Source: Meridianimarinicoccus roseus (GTDB lineage: Bacteria > Pseudomonadota > Alphaproteobacteria > Rhodobacterales > Rhodobacteraceae). From it: DNA of 64,000 bases. The position numbers and the translations under genes were made by a program. A model generated the notes under the pieces. It was not told the DNA's origin and did not search any database. It was given only the letters and a program-made list of their open reading frames with translations. This document shows, in pieces, positions 47,905 to 56,642 of the stretch. Positions within the stretch are counted from its first letter, which is position 1. Each line of letters starts with the position of its first letter. Where the stretch lies: the NCBI RefSeq assembly GCF_003172915.1, contig NZ_QGKU01000038.1, positions 124,001-188,000 on the forward strand, given 5' to 3'.

Positions 47905-48169
47905 ATGCGTCCATGGCAGCGGTTCACGGCTATTGAATACGGCAAGCCAGCGTCCCTGCACGAAGAGATTGCGCGCAGCACCGATCTGTCTCCCACAAGA
48001 GCACAAGACCTTTTGCTCAGAGCAGGAGATCGTGTCCGGGCCATACTCGGCCTCGAGAGCGTACCTCTCGCGCTGAACGGCGAAAAGGTCCAGTTTCAGA
48101 ACGTTGCCGGTCTCCTGGTCCTCGCATCAGGACTTGAGCTTGAAATCGCACCGAAATTTCTGGGTAACG
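47905..48169 (+). pseudogene. McrC-like nuclease gene, 5' part (split by IS66)
   Basis: The piece encodes the first 88 residues (MRPWQRFTAIEYGKPASL...LELEIAPKFLGN) and ends with the 8-base target duplicate GGGTAACG (48162-48169). With the IS and one duplicate removed, the frame joins position 50671 exactly, giving 1290 bases and 429 residues. The intact protein would be the McrC partner of the ATPase. As it stands the gene is disrupted. Confidence 0.82.
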
Positions 48170-48197
48170 GTAAGCGGCGGCTGAGGCCCACGGGAAT

Positions 48198-49778
48198 TCA
48201 GCTTGACGGCTTGACGTTCCAGGGGAGCAGCTCGTCGATCCGGTTCTGGGGGTGGGCGTTCGCGATCGCCTCGAGGGTTGCCTTGAGATAGGCGAAAGGC
48301 TCGACGCCGTTGATCTTCGCGGTCTCGATCAGCGACGCGATGCGGCCCCATGCCTTGCCGCCTTCGTCATGCCCGGCGAACAATGCGTTTTTCCTGTTCA
48401 GGGCAATCGGGCGCACGAGATTTTCGACCGGGTTGGAGTCGATCTCGACGCGGCCATCATGAAGGAAGGTCTGCAGCCCGTCCCAGTGGCGATGGATGTA
48501 AGCGAGCTTTTCGCCGAGGCGCGACTTTGCCGAGACGCGCTTACGTTGCGCTTGCAGCCAGTCGCCGAAGGCCGCGACGAGGGGCGCAGTGCGCGCCTTT
48601 CGTGCTGACAGGCGCTGGCCCGGCGCGATGCCCCGAATGTCGGCCTCCACGGCGTAGAACTCGGCGATGCGCAGCAGGCCCTCTGCCGCGATCTCGGAGC
48701 CATCGCGGTCGAACACTTCCTTCAGCTTGCGCCGGGCATGCGCCCAGCAATGCGCGACGAGGATCGGATCGCCGCCCTTGCGGTCCGGGCGCGTCAGCCG
48801 GTTGTAGCCCTGGTAGCCGTCGAGTTGCAGGATGCCGTTGAACCCCTTGAGGAACTTCTCGGCGTTTTCGCCGCGGCGATCGGGAGCGTAGAAATAGACG
48901 ACCCCGGGTGGGTCATCGCCGCCCCATGCCCTGTCGTCCCGCGCCAAGGCCCAAAGGTAGCCAGTTTTTGTTTGGCCGCGGCCGGGATCGAGGACCGGGG
49001 CCGTAGTCTCGTCCATGAAGAGCTTGGTGGACGTCTTGAGGTGCTCGGCCAGCCGATCGACCACCGGCCCCAAGTGGAAGGCCGCCACACCGACCCAGTC
49101 GGCTAGCGTGGAACGGTGGATGTCGATGCCGGAGCGGGCCAGGATCTGGCTTTGGCGATATACCGGAAGGTGGTCTGCATACTTGCTGACCAGCACATGC
49201 GCGATGGCGCCTTCGGTGGGCAGCCCACCCTCGATCAGCCAGGGCGGCGTCGGCGCCTGGGTGACCCCATCCGTGCAGGTGCGGCAGGCGTATTTGGGGC
49301 GGACCGTCACGATCACGCGGCACTGGGCCGGCACGATATCGAGCCGCTCGCTGCGGTCCTCGCCGATCTTGTGCATCTGCCCGCAACCGCATGGGCAGTC
49401 CAGGCTGTCAGGCTCGATCACACGCTCGATGCGCGGCAGCCCCTCTGGCAGGTTGCCACGATTGCGCCTGGCGATCCTTTTGCGCTTGGGCGTGTCATCG
49501 CCGGGAGCCTCAGTCTGCTTTTGCTCGCGGGCCTCGGCGACGGCGGTCTCGAGATCCTCGAAGGCCAGCTGACGATCGTCTTCACTGAGCTTCTCGGACT
49601 TCTTGCCGTGGACCACCTGGTTCAGCTCGGCCACCAGATGCTCGAGGCGCTTGACGATCTCCTCCAGCTCCGCGGCTCGCGCGGCCGTCGCCTGCAAGGC
49701 CTCGAAGGCCGCGCGATAATCCGGTGGCAGGACGGACAGATCGAGGTCTTCGGCCGCGGCGGTCATGGCCGAAATCAT
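48198..49778 (-). CDS. tnpC: IS66 transposase TnpC
   Basis: The 526-residue protein has an N-terminal coiled coil, a zinc-binding block (DCPCGCGQMHKIG and CRTCTDG) and the DDE core: Asp in KLFMDETTAPV, Asp in LQLDGYQGYNR, Glu in SNPVENLVRP. Length and order are normal for IS66 TnpC. It is the catalytic transposase of the element. Confidence 0.95.
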   Translation of the reverse strand: MISAMTAAAEDLDLSVLPPDYRAAFEALQATAARAAELEEIVKRLEHLVAELNQVVHGKKSEKLSEDDRQLAFEDLETAVAEAREQKQTEAPGDDTPKRKRIARRNRGNLPEGLPRIERVIEPDSLDCPCGCGQMHKIGEDRSERLDIVPAQCRVIVTVRPKYACRTCTDGVTQAPTPPWLIEGGLPTEGAIAHVLVSKYADHLPVYRQSQILARSGIDIHRSTLADWVGVAAFHLGPVVDRLAEHLKTSTKLFMDETTAPVLDPGRGQTKTGYLWALARDDRAWGGDDPPGVVYFYAPDRRGENAEKFLKGFNGILQLDGYQGYNRLTRPDRKGGDPILVAHCWAHARRKLKEVFDRDGSEIAAEGLLRIAEFYAVEADIRGIAPGQRLSARKARTAPLVAAFGDWLQAQRKRVSAKSRLGEKLAYIHRHWDGLQTFLHDGRVEIDSNPVENLVRPIALNRKNALFAGHDEGGKAWGRIASLIETAKINGVEPFAYLKATLEAIANAHPQNRIDELLPWNVKPSS

Positions 49779-49822
49779 ACCCCCGGATCAAACCCATGAC
49801 CGCTGCATTCCACCGCCTTGAG

Positions 49823-50176
49823 TCACTCCGCCGCAGCCGGCGGCCGCGCTTCCAGAGCCTTGACCTTGCGCCAGTCCAGCCCGGAAAACAGCGCCTCGAA
49901 CTGCGCGTGGTTCAGCGCCATCATCCCGTCCGTGATCGCGGGCCAGGTGAAGGTCGTGTCCTCGAGGCGCTTGTAGGCCATCACGAGACCTGACCCGTCC
50001 CAGTAAAGCAGCTTCAGGCGATCCATGCGCTTGGCACGAAACACGAACACCGTCCCGGTGAACGGATCCTTGCGCAGCACGGTCTGTACCATGGCGGTCA
50101 GCCCGTCGTGACCCTTGCGAAAATCCACGGGCTGCGTCGCCACCAGAATGCGCACCCGGTTCGATGGAAAGATCAT
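49823..50176 (-). CDS. tnpB: IS66 accessory protein TnpB
   Basis: The 117-residue protein has the TnpB signature MIFPSNRVRILVATQPVDFRKGHDGL and VFRAKRMDRLKLLYWDGSGLVMAYKRLE. It is required together with TnpA for IS66 transposition, though its exact role is unclear. Its start overlaps the tnpA stop (ATGA). Confidence 0.95.
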   Translation of the reverse strand: MIFPSNRVRILVATQPVDFRKGHDGLTAMVQTVLRKDPFTGTVFVFRAKRMDRLKLLYWDGSGLVMAYKRLEDTTFTWPAITDGMMALNHAQFEALFSGLDWRKVKALEARPPAAAE

Positions 50177-50577
50177 GTGCCGCCGCCGAGCGCGCGCACG
50201 ATCTCGGCAATCCGGCCCGCAGGCGTGGCACCGTCCAGCCGGACAGCCACCGACCCGGCCATGATCTCGATCGCCGAGGGCGCCGGCTCCGCATCTTCCG
50301 CCGTCGGCCGGTTCTCGGCATCGAACACCACCAGCGGCGCGAACTCCGCCTCACCCTTCGGCGCCGGCAGAACGAGATCCCCGTCCTTGGCCATCCGCCG
50401 CCATGCCGAAAGCTGGTTCGGGCGCAGGTCATACTTGCGCGCCACGTCATTCACCGTCGTTCCAGGCACCAGCGTTTCCGCCACGACGCGCGCCTTCACA
50501 CGATCCGGCCATCGACGGCTCCCGGTCTGCGAGACCTCGACGCCCAGACGCGTGAGAAACTCGTTCGTAGTCTCCAT
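50173..50577 (-). CDS. tnpA: IS66 accessory protein TnpA
   Basis: The 134-residue protein has a helix-turn-helix of the IS3/IS66 Orf1 type (RRWPDRVKARVVAETLVPGTTVNDVARKYDLRPNQLSAWRR). It likely recognises the element ends. The ATG at 50577 is preferred to the GTG at 50589, which lies in the ribosome-binding sequence AGGAGGTGAG. Confidence 0.93.
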   Translation of the reverse strand: METTNEFLTRLGVEVSQTGSRRWPDRVKARVVAETLVPGTTVNDVARKYDLRPNQLSAWRRMAKDGDLVLPAPKGEAEFAPLVVFDAENRPTAEDAEPAPSAIEIMAGSVAVRLDGATPAGRIAEIVRALGGGT

Positions 50578-50662
50578 TGAGAAACTCACCTCCTGCTATC
50601 CAACAGGACGTGAGTCCCAGATCGCGGCCCTCAGCAGAAGGTGCCTGCCAGACGCCGCTTAC

Positions 50663-51695
50663 GGGTAACGTGCCTGGGTGGCGCGAAGATTTTTTCCTGC
50701 TGGCCACCCTGTCTCATCACGGCCGGCTACTTGATAGCGAAAATCTGAAGTCTTCAGCGCATACGAGCTCTGATCTGGCAACTCTGATTGGCCGGTCTTT
50801 GATCGAAATGTATTGGAGAAACCAGCGCAGGCCGCTAAGAACCTATCGCCGCCTGAAAATGCGAGAATTTGCAATTGAAGGCGATTTCGATCCGGAGGAC
50901 CTATCCCATCCCGCAGAGGAGGGGTTTCCGCAAGAAGTTACATCTTTCACGCGCCTCAACCCCTACAACGCCGTCATCCGTTCCGCAGCATTGCAACTTG
51001 CGCCCATCGTGCCGGACGTCGAAACGCGCGTTCGACTGGAGCGCCTTGCCCAGCATCTGCCTTACCAGCCAAGACCTCCACGTTTACATGATCGGCGATT
51101 GCCGAGTAGATCCCGATCCTGGCAACCCACATTTGACCTTTCGCTCGATATTCTCCGTGGTCTGGGAGGGGCCTATGACCCGAAAAATGCACTCGCCCCG
51201 GGCTACATCATGCAGACTTGGCAGGTCTGGGAACAGCTTATCTCTCTTTCCCTGCGGAGTGTTTTTTCACCAAAGAGCGTCGTGCTCCAGGCTCAGCACA
51301 AGCTAGGGACTCGCCGCGTTGGTCGTGCAGTTAAGGATCTTCATGTTTATCCCGATGCAATCGTCTCCGTAGGCACGGAAGGAGACCTACGCAAGATCAT
51401 TGTCGATGCGAAATACAAGGGTCATGTTGAGCGGGGAACCACTGGAATTTCCAATGCGGACATATATGAAGCCCTTGCCTTTTCTCGGGCGACTGGAATT
51501 TCTGATGCCGTTCTGGTCTATCCAAGGCCGGTTGATGGTGTGCCATCCGCGCTGGATGAAGTTGGTCACGCAAAGGAATTCGCAAGAGTAGTGGCAGATG
51601 GGGTCACCCTTCGTGCCGTCGAACTGGGTGTCTGTGGTATTTCTCGGCGTGGCGGCCTTAAACGATTTTCGGAAGCTTTTGCCGGTGCTCTTTAA
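50663..51695 (+). pseudogene. McrC-like nuclease gene, 3' part (split by IS66)
   Basis: After the second GGGTAACG, the frame continues VPGWREDFFLLATLSHHGRLL and encodes the remaining residues of the McrC-like protein. The nuclease motif is near DAIVSVGTEGDLRKIIVDAKYKG, matching the PD-(D/E)xK core of McrC. No start of its own is evident. The protein cannot be made whole while the IS is in place. Confidence 0.82.
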
Positions 51696-51831
51696 GCGAG
51701 TCGATTCGCATACAGTCTCCGTTTCAATTGCTCCGGCCGTCGTCGGAACAGGAAGTACGAATGATTGTGGTTGGCTCGCTTCAGGCAGTTGCGCTGAGTA
51801 ACCTGTAGTTGGGCGGTGTCTGCCCTGCACG

Positions 51832-52215
51832 TCAATTAAAGTGTAAAAACTGCGTTTCCCACTGCACAGGAAACGGCTCAAGTACCCTTGCCAGCGTCAC
51901 CTCCGTGCCCTGCTCCCCGTCCAGGATCGCGTTGACGATGCCGGGGGCGAGAAGGGTGAGGCGCAAGACCCGGGTCATGTACGATGGCGCGATCCCTTCA
52001 CGCTCGGCCAGTTCGGCGATGGTAGCGGACTCACCTGCCTCCAGCATCCGCTTCCAGCGGAACGCGCGGGCCAGCGCCTTGACCAGTGTGTTGTCCGTCC
52101 GCCGCGGCTGCGCGACGCCTTCCGGGAGCCGCATCTCCTTCCGCCCGCCGCGCTTCACGATACGGAACGGAACGTGGAGCGTCACCGTGTCGGGGGCCGG
52201 GGTCCCGCGGGTCAT
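51832..52215 (-). CDS. Small HTH protein downstream of serine recombinase
   Basis: The 127-residue protein has a ParB/HTH-like block (SATIAELAEREGIAPSYMTRVLRLTLLAP) and ends in VLEPFPVQWETQFLHFN. Its start overlaps the recombinase stop by ATGA. Such small proteins commonly follow this recombinase type in alphaproteobacteria and may act as a recombination-directionality factor or repressor. Confidence 0.7.
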   Translation of the reverse strand: MTRGTPAPDTVTLHVPFRIVKRGGRKEMRLPEGVAQPRRTDNTLVKALARAFRWKRMLEAGESATIAELAEREGIAPSYMTRVLRLTLLAPGIVNAILDGEQGTEVTLARVLEPFPVQWETQFLHFN

Positions 52216-53522
52216 GCCGCTGCTCCGAAGCTGCCAGACAGCATCTCGCGCGCGAGGCCGTCGAGCCCGTCCACCCTGAGCCGGACGTTCAATCCGCCTG
52301 TGCCGACGTCGACGCGCTCGACCAGCAGCGCCACGATGCGGGCCTGCTCTGCGGGGAAGAGTTCGTCCCACAGCCGGTCGAGCTCTTGCAGGGACGCCCG
52401 CGCGTCGGCCTCGGAGATGTCGTCGGAATTGGCGCGTGCCGCCTTCCAGGTCCCCGCAACAATCTCCGGCTGGCGGAACACGGCGCGGAGTTGGTCTATG
52501 ACGGCGCCCTCGATCTCGCCCGCGGGCACGCGGCCGACCGAGCAAGATCCGGCGCCATGCTTCAGCACGGTCTGGCTGACATAGTAGCGGTACAGCCGCC
52601 CGCCCTTGCGGGTGTGGGTCGGCGAGAACGCCGCGCCGTCGGGCCCGAACAGCAATCCCTTCAGCAGTGCGGGCGTCTCGGCCCGGGTGCGCGCGGCGCG
52701 CTTTCGCGGGCTCTCCTGCAGGATGGCGTGCACGCGATCCCACGTTTCGCGGTCGATGATCGCGTCGTGCTCGCCGGGATAGCTCTCGCCCTTGTGGACC
52801 GCCTCGCCGATGTAGGCGCGATTGTTCAGCACGCGGTAGAGGTACTTCTTGTCGATCCGGTTGCCGCGGGGCGTGCGGATGCCGCGCTTCGCGACCTCGC
52901 GCGCCAGTTCCGTGCCCGAGCCGATTTCGAGGAAGCGGGCGAAGATCCAGCGGACATGCGCGGCGGATTCTTCATCCACCACCAGCTTGCGGTTCTCGAC
53001 GCGGTAGCCGTAGGGCGGCACACCGCCCATCCAAATGCCCTTTCTGCGGCTGGCGGCGACCTTGTCGCGAATCCTCTCCGCCGTCACCTCGCGCTCGAAC
53101 TGGGCAAACGAGAGCAGGATGTTCAGCGTTAGCCGCCCCATGGAGGTGGTGGTATTGAACGACTGCGTGACTGAGACGAACGTCACACCGTTGCGGTCGA
53201 ACACCTCGACCAGCTTGGCGAAATCGGCGAGCGAACGGCTCAACCGGTCGATCTTGTAGACCACCACCACGTCGACCAGCCCGTCCTCGATGTCCTCCAG
53301 CAGCCGCTGCAGGCCGGGCCGTTCCAGCGTGCCACCGGAGATGCCACCGTCGTCGTATTGGTCGCGGACCAGTACCCAGCCCTCGGAGCGCTGGCTGGCG
53401 ATGAACGCCTCGCAAGCCTCCCGCTGGGCGTGGAGGCTATTGAACTCCTGCTCCAGCCCTTCCTCGGAGGACTTCCGGGTGTAGATGGCGCAGCGCTGCT
53501 TGCGCACGATGGGCTTGGTCAT
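52212..53522 (-). CDS. Large serine recombinase
   Basis: The 436-residue protein has the resolvase catalytic domain (CAIYTRKSSEEGLEQEFNSL with the active Ser, DGGISGG, YKIDRLSRS), a recombinase domain (YGYRVENRKLVVDEE, NNRAYIGEAVHKGE) and a C-terminal zinc-ribbon/coiled-coil region. Large serine recombinases integrate and excise phages and mobile elements, so it is a candidate integrase for region 4. No att site could be found by eye. The ATG at 53522 overlaps DUF2924. Confidence 0.88.
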   Translation of the reverse strand: MTKPIVRKQRCAIYTRKSSEEGLEQEFNSLHAQREACEAFIASQRSEGWVLVRDQYDDGGISGGTLERPGLQRLLEDIEDGLVDVVVVYKIDRLSRSLADFAKLVEVFDRNGVTFVSVTQSFNTTTSMGRLTLNILLSFAQFEREVTAERIRDKVAASRRKGIWMGGVPPYGYRVENRKLVVDEESAAHVRWIFARFLEIGSGTELAREVAKRGIRTPRGNRIDKKYLYRVLNNRAYIGEAVHKGESYPGEHDAIIDRETWDRVHAILQESPRKRAARTRAETPALLKGLLFGPDGAAFSPTHTRKGGRLYRYYVSQTVLKHGAGSCSVGRVPAGEIEGAVIDQLRAVFRQPEIVAGTWKAARANSDDISEADARASLQELDRLWDELFPAEQARIVALLVERVDVGTGGLNVRLRVDGLDGLAREMLSGSFGAAA

Positions 53523-53974
53523 GTCCGCGCCCTCCGGTTCTTCAGCCCGAAGAATACCCACCCATTCCACCGGGTGCCGGTGATGGCGCGGGCGATGGCG
53601 GACAGCGACTTGTAGGGCCTTCCCTGCCACTCGAAACCGTCTGCGGTGACGGTGACGGCGTACTCGACGCCCTGCCATTCGCGCAGGAGGCGCGTGCCGG
53701 TGATCGGGCGGTCGCGATCGGCGCGGAGGCCGCGCTTCCTCTTGTCGCCGCCATCCAGTTCCTCGCCCAGCCGTTCGAGGCGCCGGACGGTCTCGGGCTT
53801 CAGCCCGCCATAGGCGAGTTCTTGAATTCGGTATGCGAGGCGGCTTTCAAGATAACGGCGGTTGAACGGCGGCGGTTCGTTGTCGAACAGATCGCGCCAT
53901 TGCTGCTTCAGGTCTGGCGTCGATGTCGTCTTGAGCGCGGCTAGGCGCGCGGGGATCGGATCGTGGGTCGTCAT
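53519..53974 (-). CDS. DUF2924 domain protein
   Basis: The 151-residue protein matches DUF2924: WRDLFDNEPPPFNRRYLESRLAYRIQELAYGGL, then LREWQGVEYAVTVTADGFEWQGRPYKSLSAIARAITGTRWNGWVFFGL. The family travels with serine recombinases in this order. Its function is unknown; involvement in DNA rearrangement or its control is plausible. CAGGAG precedes the ATG; both ends overlap neighbours by 4 bases. Confidence 0.82.
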   Translation of the reverse strand: MTTHDPIPARLAALKTTSTPDLKQQWRDLFDNEPPPFNRRYLESRLAYRIQELAYGGLKPETVRRLERLGEELDGGDKRKRGLRADRDRPITGTRLLREWQGVEYAVTVTADGFEWQGRPYKSLSAIARAITGTRWNGWVFFGLKNRRART

Positions 53975-54177
53975 GCGGTTCTCCTGTGTGTCGGAGTTGT
54001 ATGACGGCATTGGCCGGGCGGAGAGTGTAGGGAACTTTCTCCAGTTTCGTCAGATACTTCGCTTGCATCATCCCGCAGCCTGAGCCGCACGAGGCCGAGC
54101 GCCAGCAGGCCGCACATCTCGGCCCGCCGTTCTGCGGGCGTCATTCGATCCGGGTGCAGGGCGTTCGGGCGTTTCAT
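53971..54177 (-). CDS. Small hypothetical protein at the head of the recombinase operon
   Basis: The 68-residue protein contains MTPAERRAEMCGLLALGLVRLRLR, a short helical stretch typical of the tiny protein that precedes DUF2924 in related elements. Its stop overlaps the DUF2924 start by ATGA. The remaining sequence is Ser/His/Thr-rich and without motif. Confidence 0.55.
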   Translation of the reverse strand: MKRPNALHPDRMTPAERRAEMCGLLALGLVRLRLRDDASEVSDETGESSLHSPPGQCRHTTPTHRRTA

Positions 54178-54456
54178 CAGAGACCACAATATTGCTGCAT
54201 CTGGCTGTAAAATGCCGATGACGTCGTTCGGTTGGGACGTCCCGCTGCAACTTTTCCCCTTTGCACTCCGAGGCGCCCAAATCCACGATGCACAACGGAG
54301 TGATGTGGCCTTTGCCGAGCATTTGCATGTGTGACAAAATCGGCGATCCTCGCTTGCACCGCCAGTTCTGCAAGCGTATCTTGTGAGTGTGTCGCTGGAG
54401 ATTCTCCTCAAACGAGCGGCACCTCACACTTTTTTTGCAAATGGAGGGCGGGTAGC

Positions 54457-54969
54457 GTGAAGGAAATCATTGATGATCTCATGGCCGAGCGCGAGGCTTT
54501 GCAAGCGAGACTGCAAAAGATCGATACAGCTATCGCAGATTACCAGCGTTGGGTTAGCTCGGTTGCTGACCTGGTCGGGGCCGACAAGGTGCCAGCGAGC
54601 GGCGAGCGCTTCAATGTAACTGCGACAGAGCAGCAAGCCACAATCTCGGAGTTCGAAGATGCCGTTATCGCGCTTTTCGATACAGCGCAAAAACCGCTCA
54701 AGAGAACAGAGGTTTTCGAGGAGCTCACGAAAGCCGGTTTGGTGGTTGGGGGCAAGGACCCGCTAAATACCGTCGCTTCGCGGCTCAGTCGCATGCAGGG
54801 GATCACGAATGTCAGGGGGCACGGCTACTGGGCAGCACACCGACCGTATCTGCCTGCGGGCCATGAGGGTGAGAGAGGTGATCCATCGGGAGGCACCGAG
54901 ACCGCAGACCAAGGTCAAGCTAGCGGGCTGTTTCCTGTTTCAGTCGACACCACAGGTGTCAACTCGTGA
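54457..54969 (+). CDS. Coiled-coil plus winged-helix-like protein
   Basis: The 170-residue protein has an N-terminal coiled coil (DDLMAEREALQARLQKIDTAI) and a later winged-helix-like block (EDAVIALFDTAQKPLKRTEVFEEL...GGKDPLNTVASRLSRM). I do not recognise it in full. The GTG at 54457 has GGAGGG about 8 bases upstream. It is translationally coupled to the zinc-ribbon gene by GTGA overlap and may be regulatory. Confidence 0.55.
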   Translation: MKEIIDDLMAEREALQARLQKIDTAIADYQRWVSSVADLVGADKVPASGERFNVTATEQQATISEFEDAVIALFDTAQKPLKRTEVFEELTKAGLVVGGKDPLNTVASRLSRMQGITNVRGHGYWAAHRPYLPAGHEGERGDPSGGTETADQGQASGLFPVSVDTTGVNS

Positions 54970-55196
54970 ATGATTGCCAGAAAAATCTGACGAGCAGTGC
55001 GGTGACGCCTGATGGAAGCAAGCAAGGGACCGAGTGGAACTGCTCTCAATGCGGCAAGCCCATCGGCGAACTGTACAGAAAGAAGGTGCACCTGCGTCCG
55101 CCTCGGAGCCACACGTACTACGCTGCGTATCCTGTTTCCGCGACCTGTTGCAGATGCGGCCAGCGCAACACGGTTGCGCGCTGCCAATCCTTTTAA
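54966..55196 (+). CDS. Small zinc-ribbon protein
   Basis: The 76-residue protein has two CxxC pairs: WNCSQCGKPIGELYRKKVHL and TCCRCGQRNT. The layout recalls the phage Mu Com protein, a small translational regulator, but the match is by pattern only. It starts at a GTG overlapping the preceding stop. Confidence 0.55.
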   Translation: MNDCQKNLTSSAVTPDGSKQGTEWNCSQCGKPIGELYRKKVHLRPPRSHTYYAAYPVSATCCRCGQRNTVARCQSF

Positions 55197-55304
55197 TGTG
55201 CCGGAGACGATACCTCTCCGACCACATTTTCAAGGCGTCTGACGCCAGCTAGGCCCATTTGGAGGCGCGCGACGCCCGGGCGAATAGAAACAAGGTCTCT
55301 GCGC

Positions 55305-56237
55305 TTGTCCGGATCATGGAACGCACTTCGAAAGCAACTTATTCATCAAGTCAGATCATCGGGGTTCCAACAGTGGTACTGGGAAATGCGCAGGTTGAAT
55401 GGCGTGTTGGAGCCCTTCCCCGACCCCATGTGCATGTTTGATTACCTGCGTGGGCCAAACGGAACACCCGCGGCAAAGAACCGTATCCTTCGATCCGTCA
55501 TGGCTTGCCGGAAAAGCTACCCGGAGACGGCGGGTGTCTTGCTGACGCTCGCGCTTTGGCCTGCACTTGAGAATGGCTACCGAAAATTGTGCAGAGGCTT
55601 CCCAGGTGACCCCGATGGCGTGGCAGCCGAGTTGTTGGGGGCTTTTTGCAAGACTGCGATGGAAGCGGATCTGCAGAAAGTCCACGTCGTCGCAGCTACG
55701 TTGACACGCAATGCGAAACGCGATGCGACGGTGGCGCTGTTAGCTCAAAAACATTCTGTTGCGAGCCTTGATCCGAAAATCGAGGGGCACGCCGATAGTT
55801 TTGATGGACCCTCCGCCGTCAAGCCGGGTTCCTCGGAAATGACAGATGCTGGCGAGCTAAGGGATCTCCTTTTGCGGGACTTCGGCTCCGACGGTGCGCT
55901 GGCGTTTGACGTGATTGTCAACAATGTCTCACAGCGTGACGCGGCAAGACGTAGAGCTGAGTCGTACGACGTGACGCGCAAACGCTATCAGCGGACTGTC
56001 AAACGCATTCGGGAGCAGCGCCCGGATTATCTTGTGCCTCGTGTCCCAATGCGAGCGCCCGATTGGCATTTATCTCAAGACGGCACCGGACAGGCCGGTG
56101 CCAAAGGAGATACTGCTATCGATGGCACGCAAGGATCAACACGAACGTCTGCCGGGGTATTACCTGGCGTGGGAACTTCCCGACATATTGCAGATCGGCG
56201 GCGAGTACCGGATCGAACCCGGGGCCGAAACAAGTGA
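55305..56237 (+). CDS. Unrecognised protein, weakly sigma-factor-like
   Basis: The 310-residue frame starts at TTG 55305 at earliest by usual codons, but is open further upstream, so the start is uncertain. The part around GAFCKTAMEADLQKVHVVAATLTRN and the basic helix RRRAESYDVTRKRYQRTVKRIREQRPDY recall sigma-type regulators. This is only a hint. The tail after residue 270 overlaps another frame and may not be part of the original protein. Lower GC than neighbours. Confidence 0.45.
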   Translation: MSGSWNALRKQLIHQVRSSGFQQWYWEMRRLNGVLEPFPDPMCMFDYLRGPNGTPAAKNRILRSVMACRKSYPETAGVLLTLALWPALENGYRKLCRGFPGDPDGVAAELLGAFCKTAMEADLQKVHVVAATLTRNAKRDATVALLAQKHSVASLDPKIEGHADSFDGPSAVKPGSSEMTDAGELRDLLLRDFGSDGALAFDVIVNNVSQRDAARRRAESYDVTRKRYQRTVKRIREQRPDYLVPRVPMRAPDWHLSQDGTGQAGAKGDTAIDGTQGSTRTSAGVLPGVGTSRHIADRRRVPDRTRGRNK

Positions 56238-56301
56238 CGGCTCGACGCTTGTTGCAGTTTTTCGGCGGGTCGCTGATCACGATAATCGGTCAAGCGAATG
56301 A
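56122..56301 (+). CDS. Possible small protein overlapping the preceding gene
   Basis: The 59-residue frame starts MARKDQHERLPGYYLAWELPD and has AAAGGAGA 11 bases upstream. It overlaps the end of 55305-56237 by 116 bases in another frame, so one of the two ends is probably not real. No family is recognised. Confidence 0.35.
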   Translation: MARKDQHERLPGYYLAWELPDILQIGGEYRIEPGAETSDGSTLVAVFRRVADHDNRSSE

Positions 56302-56416
56302 TGTTCGTTGCGCACAGCGCCAATGGCATGATGCCTTGGCTGACGTTTCGGCGTTTACACCGACACACTAGTGTGCGGCCGACAGCCAAGCGGTCTCAAT
56401 ACAGCAGGGCCGGTTC

Positions 56417-56632
56417 ATGACCGGAGAAGCTCCGGCCGGAAACTGTTCGCGGCGAGGTGATTGCGTTCTCACGCAGCGCGAGCTGGCGGCGCGTTGGCGG
56501 GTGAGCCCGCGGACGCTGGAGCGCTGGCGTGCGGAGGGGTACGGGCCTGCGTGGCTGACCATCGGCGGCTCGATCCGCTACCGGCTTGCGGACGTTCTGA
56601 CGTTCGAGCGCGCCCAGCGGCGCGACCCCTGA
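56417..56632 (+). CDS. Small helix-turn-helix protein (AlpA/excisionase-like)
   Basis: The 71-residue protein carries one MerR/AlpA-like helix-turn-helix: CVLTQRELAARWRVSPRTLERWRAEGYGPAW, followed by the strand pair SIRYRLADVLTFE. Such proteins act as excisionases or as regulators of phage replication genes. It lies 10 bases upstream of the PrimPol gene and may control it. Confidence 0.72.
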   Translation: MTGEAPAGNCSRRGDCVLTQRELAARWRVSPRTLERWRAEGYGPAWLTIGGSIRYRLADVLTFERAQRRDP

Positions 56633-56642
56633 GTAAGGGGCG

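Larger units (their letters stand above)
48170..50662. mobile_element. Complete IS66-family insertion sequence
   Basis: The 2493-bp element starts GTAAGCGGCGGCTGAG and ends CAGACGCCGCTTAC, so the ends are imperfect inverted repeats. It is flanked by the 8-bp direct repeat GGGTAACG (48162-48169 and 50663-50670), the usual IS66 duplication size. It carries the three standard genes tnpA, tnpB and tnpC on the minus strand. All are intact, so it may be active. It interrupts the mcrC-like gene. Confidence 0.95.

Noticed and set aside
50577-50662. Open frame running from inside the IS66 end into the McrC 3' part, suggesting a new start
   Set aside because: The frame begins opposite the tnpA start with no ribosome site in that direction and only extends into the IS terminal sequence; the rejoined gene explains it better.
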